DNA of 64,000 nt from NCBI RefSeq assembly GCF_047495875.1, contig NC_092463.1, positions 24,727,224 through 24,791,223 on the forward strand. The letters are read 5' to 3'. Below are positions 60,401 to 64,000 of the stretch, piece after piece; position 1 is the first letter of the stretch, and each line of letters opens with the position of its first letter. The notes under the pieces are model-generated. The model saw only the letters and a program-made list of their open reading frames with translations, was not told the origin of the DNA and ran no database searches. Source of the stretch: Pithys albifrons albifrons. Taxonomy: Eukaryota > Chordata > Aves > Passeriformes > Thamnophilidae. The position numbers and the translations under genes are program-made.

Positions 60401-60819
60401 AAACCAACCAAGCAAAAACAAAAAGAAAAATCCAACTCTACCAGAATTGAAAGAGTTTTTCCTTATTTGTCATGCTGGCTTTCCAGGCTACCAGACTACT
60501 CCATTGTGCTGCTAAGCAATCTTTTTTTGCTTAGCAGAAAACAAGATCTTAGAGAATGGAGACAGCACACAAAAACTCAAAACATCTTAATGTATATTAA
60601 GATAAGGAGAAGTTATCAGGCTTTCTTGGAAGTCAGTAACTCAATGATTAGTATCAGTCTGAATAATTTGATTCAATGCTAAATGTAACAATTTACCTTG
60701 ATTTGACTCTCTTTATTTTTCAAAACATCTTCTACATCTGCTTTAGACGATTCAAACATCTTTTTTTGTTCATTGAGTTCACTAAATCGTTCACCCCATC
60801 CTTCAGCTTCTTGTAAAAG
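45265..60819 (-). CDS. MIA2: MIA2 (cTAGE5), C-terminal part, 16 exons; 5' end beyond the window
   Basis: Sixteen minus-strand exons join in phase over 1752 bp (583 codons plus stop): 60819-60697, 60075-59952, 59158-59112, 58936-58846, 57660-57522, 55952-55851, 55540-55480, 55209-55174, 54233-54166, 53566-53484, 53124-52993, 51143-50991, 49658-49527, 46880-46810, 46447-46213 and 45419-45265. Residues 1 to ~270 of this part form a coiled coil (for example [20 protein letters not shown]). The rest is a Pro-rich domain ending EPPQQET. In mammals MIA2/cTAGE5 is an ER-membrane protein at exit sites. It pairs with TANGO1, recruits SEC12, and its Pro-rich part binds SEC23 to help export large cargo such as collagen. 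The luminal, transmembrane and first coiled-coil parts are not in the window. Identification rests on strong family memory. Confidence 0.95.
46213..46447 (-). CDS. MIA2: MIA2 exon, Pro-rich region
   Basis: Acceptor GTTGCAG precedes ACCTCGCTCC and the donor is TTGCCAA/GTACGT. It encodes [20 protein letters not shown], then [20 protein letters not shown]. This is part of the SEC23-binding proline-rich domain. Confidence 0.95.
46810..46880 (-). CDS. MIA2: MIA2 exon, linker in the Pro-rich domain
   Basis: 71 bp, acceptor TGTGCAG, donor TCTAAC/GTAAGT. It encodes [20 protein letters not shown]. Its phase fits exactly between its neighbours (the preceding exon ends ACAG, giving the Asp codon GAT). 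Confidence 0.92.
46881..49526 (-). other. MIA2 intron with an unassigned open segment
   Basis: 2.6 kb. It contains repeated ccaa/ggtt-type simple sequence near 47562-47600 and 48195-48235. An unassigned open segment at about 48279-48449 ends in a strong donor. No other feature seen. Confidence 0.6.
48279..48449 (-). other. Unassigned open segment flanked by splice-like sites
   Basis: On the minus strand a segment is preceded by ACCTGTTTCTTCAG and followed by ACTTGG/GTGAGT, both good splice consensus. One open frame reads through [20 protein letters not shown] and then [18 protein letters not shown] second overlapping frame is also open for most of the length. The phases of the flanking MIA2 exons join perfectly without it, so it is not needed for MIA2. 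I do not recognise the peptide. It may be an alternative exon, a relic of another gene, or chance. Confidence 0.25.
49527..49658 (-). CDS. MIA2: MIA2 exon, Pro-rich domain
   Basis: Acceptor AATGATAG precedes GTGAGCCTTA and the donor is AAACAG/GTGGGA. It encodes [17 protein letters not shown], then [20 protein letters not shown], matching the family. Confidence 0.94.
50991..51143 (-). CDS. MIA2: MIA2 exon, Pro-rich domain
   Basis: Acceptor TTTGAATAG precedes GATCCAGAGG and the donor is CCCCAG/GTATAA. It encodes [20 protein letters not shown], then [10 protein letters not shown] and LPPPG. Confidence 0.95.
51144..52992 (-). other. MIA2 intron
   Basis: 1.8 kb, AT-rich, with no recognised exon or repeat. 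Confidence 0.8.
52993..53124 (-). CDS. MIA2: MIA2 exon, start of the Pro-rich domain
   Basis: Acceptor CTGTTCCAG precedes AGCATTCCCC and the donor is GAAGAG/GTACAA. It encodes [20 protein letters not shown], then [19 protein letters not shown] followed by a short glycine run. Confidence 0.95.
53484..53566 (-). CDS. MIA2: MIA2 exon, end of the coiled coil
   Basis: Acceptor TATTTGCAG precedes ATTAACTGAAG and the donor is GTCAGAG/GTACAG. It encodes [20 protein letters not shown] and then PIRPFVRG. Confidence 0.94.
54166..54233 (-). CDS. MIA2: MIA2 exon, coiled coil
   Basis: Acceptor TTCCCCAAAG precedes CTGACAGCCC and the donor is ACAAAA/GTAAGT. It encodes [20 protein letters not shown]. Confidence 0.93.
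55174..55209 (-). CDS. MIA2: MIA2 micro-exon, coiled coil
   Basis: 36 bp, exactly 12 codons ([12 protein letters not shown]), with acceptor CTTTCACAG and donor TTGG/GTAAGT. Too short to be found as an ORF, but it matches the family residue for residue in most positions. Confidence 0.93.
55480..55540 (-). CDS. MIA2: MIA2 exon, coiled coil
   Basis: Acceptor TTTGTTACAG precedes AGAGCGAGC and the donor is AATCAG/GTGTGT. It encodes [19 protein letters not shown]. Confidence 0.94.
55851..55952 (-). CDS. MIA2: MIA2 exon, coiled coil
   Basis: Acceptor TTTTTAAAG precedes GAAGCTGACA and the donor is CTACAG/GTAATT. It encodes [20 protein letters not shown] and then [14 protein letters not shown]. Confidence 0.94.
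55953..57521 (-). other. MIA2 intron
   Basis: 1.6 kb with no recognised exon or repeat. Confidence 0.8.
57522..57660 (-). CDS. MIA2: MIA2 exon, coiled coil
   Basis: Acceptor AAATTGACAG precedes AACGCATCGA and the donor is CACAG/GTGCTG. It encodes [20 protein letters not shown], then [20 protein letters not shown]. The last segment is virtually invariant in the family. Confidence 0.95.
57661..58845 (-). other. MIA2 intron
   Basis: 1.2 kb with no recognised exon or repeat. Confidence 0.8.
58846..58936 (-). CDS. MIA2: MIA2 exon, coiled coil
   Basis: Acceptor GATTGTAG precedes TTAAATGCTTG and the donor is CTTACAG/GTAGTT. It encodes [20 protein letters not shown] and then [10 protein letters not shown]. 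Confidence 0.93.
59112..59158 (-). CDS. MIA2: MIA2 short exon, coiled coil
   Basis: 47 bp, acceptor TTCCATCAG, donor GCAAAG/GTATGT. It encodes [15 protein letters not shown], matching the mammalian KKLIHAAK segment. Confidence 0.92.
59952..60075 (-). CDS. MIA2: MIA2 exon, acidic segment between coiled coils
   Basis: Acceptor TTTTTCTTAG precedes TCACTTACAC and the donor is CACTTAG/GTATGG. It encodes [13 protein letters not shown] and then an acidic stretch [13 protein letters not shown]. The MKDW core is family-conserved. Confidence 0.93.
60697..60819 (-). CDS. MIA2: MIA2 exon, coiled coil (most 5' exon seen)
   Basis: Acceptor CCTTTTTAG precedes CTTTTACAAG and the donor is ATCAAG/GTAAAT. 41 whole codons encode [20 protein letters not shown] and then [15 protein letters not shown]. 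The next upstream exon, which should encode an F-x-M-N-E-E-R-type segment, was not found up to the window edge. Confidence 0.92.
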
Positions 60820-63800
60820 CTAAAAAGGGAAATACCAGATTAGTGAGATTGTTTACTACAAACAAGAACCAAGGATGAGTAGTACTGAGCCTGTTACATG
60901 TACCATCTATACATAAGCAGAATTTAAACCTCTCACCTATCAGTAAGAATTAACAGAGACTACAAGACAGTCAAAAAGTTGAAAATTAAGACTTCTATGT
61001 TATTGTTCAGTTGCTTTAGCTGCTACAGCTATCCACTGTCATTAGTCATTATGATATTTTAAACATTTATAAGAATATAGAGTTAAGATTCCACTCAGTT
61101 TAAAAACCTTGATGTGACATAGCAATGAATATAAATAGTGGTAATTTGTGTAACAGCTACACTGGGGAATGGACAGAGAACAGTCCTGCCCGAATGCACA
61201 CAAACACTTCTAAGTGGTGCCTTTGTCTTTTCAGCTTAGGAAAGGTCAGCAAAGTAAGGAAAAACAGGGAGCTTTTTAGACAGGTATTTAAACTCATGGG
61301 ACTTGCAAAACTGTACTATTTCTCCAATTCTTCTCCATATGTCTTAAAGTAATTTTAAATTTTGTTCTAAAAAAGCTTCCCTGTTAATGAAAGTCACAGC
61401 AACTGTATGTAACTAATTGTGCTTAACTAAAAAGACAGGTTGCTCCCAAGGTTACATTTTGCAGACATTCCCTAATAAAATTTAATTTCACAACAGTACT
61501 TTACCACAGTAAAAGGATTAAAACACATATGCACCAGCCCATTAAAAAAACCAATGTAACATATTTACTAATTAAACCATGTCTTTATATTGTTAGAACA
61601 AAATTGAACTGATAGAAATTTCTGTTATGACAAAACATACACTACAACATGGCATAAAGTACAAAAAAATTGTCTTCACAGTCTGCCAAAAGAGTATTGG
61701 TTAAAGTTGCACAACAGACAATCAGCTTAAAGGCAGTGAATGCACAGAAAGGATTCACCAGGTTGAGCAATGAGAACGTAACAGCCAGTCATACTAAAAA
61801 TAAAACCAGAAAATGATAGTTAAACACAAGAACTGCTGTGCAAAAGGACAAGCAAGCCTGAACACTACTTATCAAAGATAAACTAGAAGGCGTAAAATAA
61901 AAGGTACATGACTTGAATTGGATTACCATACACTGCCCCTTGGCACACAACTGCACTTTGCAAGCAGCAAAAGCCACATGTGAATTTGCAGCATCATGCG
62001 AAGGACATCTTAGGGATTAGAAGACACACACAGACAACTACTTCTATCATTAATGTTCATCCACAAAGGGAAGCTAAGCTTTAAGAGAGTCCTTCTTCAT
62101 GAAGCCCAAGAGAAAATAAACTTACATGTCTTTATATACCTGTAAGAATTACAATAAACAGCAAGGATATGCAATAAGTTAAAGCAATATATATTTGTAA
62201 TGCTCCTGAAGGAAAAAAAAACCCACCAAAGCACAGGAGTTCATTAACAGTTCCCTTGTGCCACCTAAAAGGCCCATTGCTCTCTCTGACACATCATAAA
62301 CCTGAAACAGCACATCTGTTATAATGTTTAAACTGTGATTTGCCAGAAGATTATGTTCCATTAGTGCAAATGGACAGAGGAAGAAAGTACTCAAGTTTCT
62401 GTGAACAAGTAACACCTTTGTTACCTTTGAGTTTAAGTGAAATTCCATCTTTAAAAAAAAAGTAAGAAAAAAATAAGAGGGATATGGATATCCTAATACA
62501 ACAAACTAACTCACATGCTTGCAACTACCTCAGAAAAGAGAACACACATAGGCAAAGCAGGTATTATCTCTATTTATACAATATACATATATGTTCTCAA
62601 ATTACTAAAAACTGCAACAAAGATCAGTTAACAAAAAAGTGTAGTAATTAATTCTAAATAATAGGGTTAAGGAACTACATATACTTGGGTTATTTTATCT
62701 GGAAGGAATACAAACAACATTTTTCTTCATCTAGAAACATGGCACTTAAACCCTGGCAGTTGTTTTTACTGACTTTTTTCCCCCCTAGTTTTGCTTGATA
62801 TAAAATGATTACCTGTGAAATGTAGGGTAATTGCCGACACTTGGTTATTACCTTTCTCTAAGTATTACTTTTTAGTAAAATGAAAAAAAGAGATTCTTGC
62901 CACACACACAAATAATTGGACTATTTCTGTTTGAACCCAAGAAATTACCAGAAAGGAAAATAAATAGAAAATCCCTCCCTATTAAAACTTTGTGTATTTC
63001 CTCTTAAAATTGGTTACATAAGAACACTGTCACATTTGAAATAAAGCACTGAGACCAGACTCTTTCTCCTCACAGAAACAAAGAGGATGTATAGATTAGA
63101 CAAAAGACTCCTGAAAAAAATAATTCTCGAGCAACTTCATCTCACAGTGACAACACCCAAATATACTGCCTCTCCACTCAGAGCATCTAATACATTTGTC
63201 TTCCTTTTTTTTCCAAACATGTACTCCTTCTAGAATTAGAGAAAAAGCTGAAGTTTTATTGATACCAGAGTTATGCAGAACTGAAATATTCCTCCTGCAG
63301 AAAATTTTCTGTTTCCAGTAACCTTTTTTCCCCCTGAATCACTAAGTTTGATATACTCAATGTTTTCAGAGAGAGGACTAAAGCACTCCCCATGTTTCTA
63401 TAAGACTGCTAAAAAGCAACAGGCCTGTACTCCTACTCCCACCACTACTCCCTCCCCTGCAAGATACCTATCAGGTTACTCCCCGGACACCAGAGAGATC
63501 ATCAGTCAGTCAGGAAAATAAGAATATACCAAATAAAAACACAACAAACCATCCCCAAAACATTTTTCAGAACATTAAATATTCAGAACAAATATCTGTT
63601 TGTTAGAAGAGACAATGAGTAACTTCACTGTAGAACTGCCTGTTGCACAGGGCAACTACTGCACCTGCTGAACATTTTAGAGCAACAAGTATTCTTTGGG
63701 ATCTGGCCATGGCACTGAGGGTTTTTTGTTCCTTACCTGTGTTACTTACATGACCTTCCACTAATACATCTACAGCAGTATTACAGGTAAGACTTTTGCC

Positions 63801-64000
63801 TGCTTTTTGCAATTTCTCAATTTCTTTTGGTTTTTTTGGATAACACATAAGAATTTTCTCTCTGTCGAGATTCATAGCTGTGGACTTGCTCAAATATTTC
63901 TGCTTTCCTCCAGGCCTCAGCAAAATTCTTATTAGGCTTTCATTATCACATGCTCTCTTTCCACTGAACTCTATGCAAGTTTCTCCACAAACTATTAACA
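60820..64000 (-). other. MIA2 upstream intron, to the window edge
   Basis: 3.2 kb in which the next MIA2 exon was not found. Two minus-strand open segments (about 62180-62448 and 63750-63923) carry good donor-like sites but no family signal. Confidence 0.6.

Noticed and set aside
1..64000. tRNA, rRNA, CRISPR arrays, prokaryotic operons or a novel defence-type cluster
   Set aside because: None seen. All coding signal belongs to spliced vertebrate genes, and the accessory sequence is CR1 and simple or old repeats.

Overview
The window is vertebrate nuclear DNA, almost certainly from a bird and probably not a galliform. It has multi-exon genes with GT-AG introns, CpG-island promoters, and five copies of the 3' end of a CR1 LINE. 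The CR1 copies end in the avian-type octamer tail (ATTCTATG-like repeats). I read three protein-coding genes, recognised from protein families I know rather than from a search: ZNF410 (minus strand), FBXO33 (plus strand) and the C-terminal part of MIA2/cTAGE5 (minus strand).

Layout. Positions 284-383 hold one plausible but unidentified plus-strand exon. ZNF410 runs on the minus strand from a CpG-island promoter near 18.0 kb, through a short first coding exon at 16.45-16.49 kb, to its last recognised coding exon at 2.18-2.32 kb. Its five C2H2 zinc fingers are present, but I could not find the expected last coding exon. A 3-kb intergenic stretch (about 18.1-21.4 kb) with CR1 and possible LTR-like material separates ZNF410 from the FBXO33 CpG island (21.4-22.8 kb). 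FBXO33 is complete: four coding exons from 22137 to 39524 give 529 aa, with a 3'UTR to about 41.24 kb. About 3.7 kb of intergenic DNA with a small CR1 fragment follows. From 45.27 kb to the right edge lie the last 16 coding exons of MIA2 (583 codons in frame plus stop). Its 5' half is beyond the window.

Relationships. FBXO33 and MIA2 converge, as they do in human 14q21. ZNF410 and FBXO33 diverge with promoters about 4 kb apart. From memory, these two lie tens of megabases apart on human chromosome 14, so their adjacency here suggests an intrachromosomal rearrangement. The genes do not form a pathway: ZNF410 is a DNA-binding repressor-type regulator, FBXO33 an SCF substrate receptor, and MIA2 an ER-exit-site cargo-export organiser.

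I found no novel multi-gene system. The points worth a second look are the gene adjacency, the unresolved 3' end of ZNF410 with an opposing exon nearby, an exact 45-bp tandem duplication in FBXO33 intron 1, a changed zinc-finger linker in ZNF410, and several open segments with good splice donors that I cannot assign.
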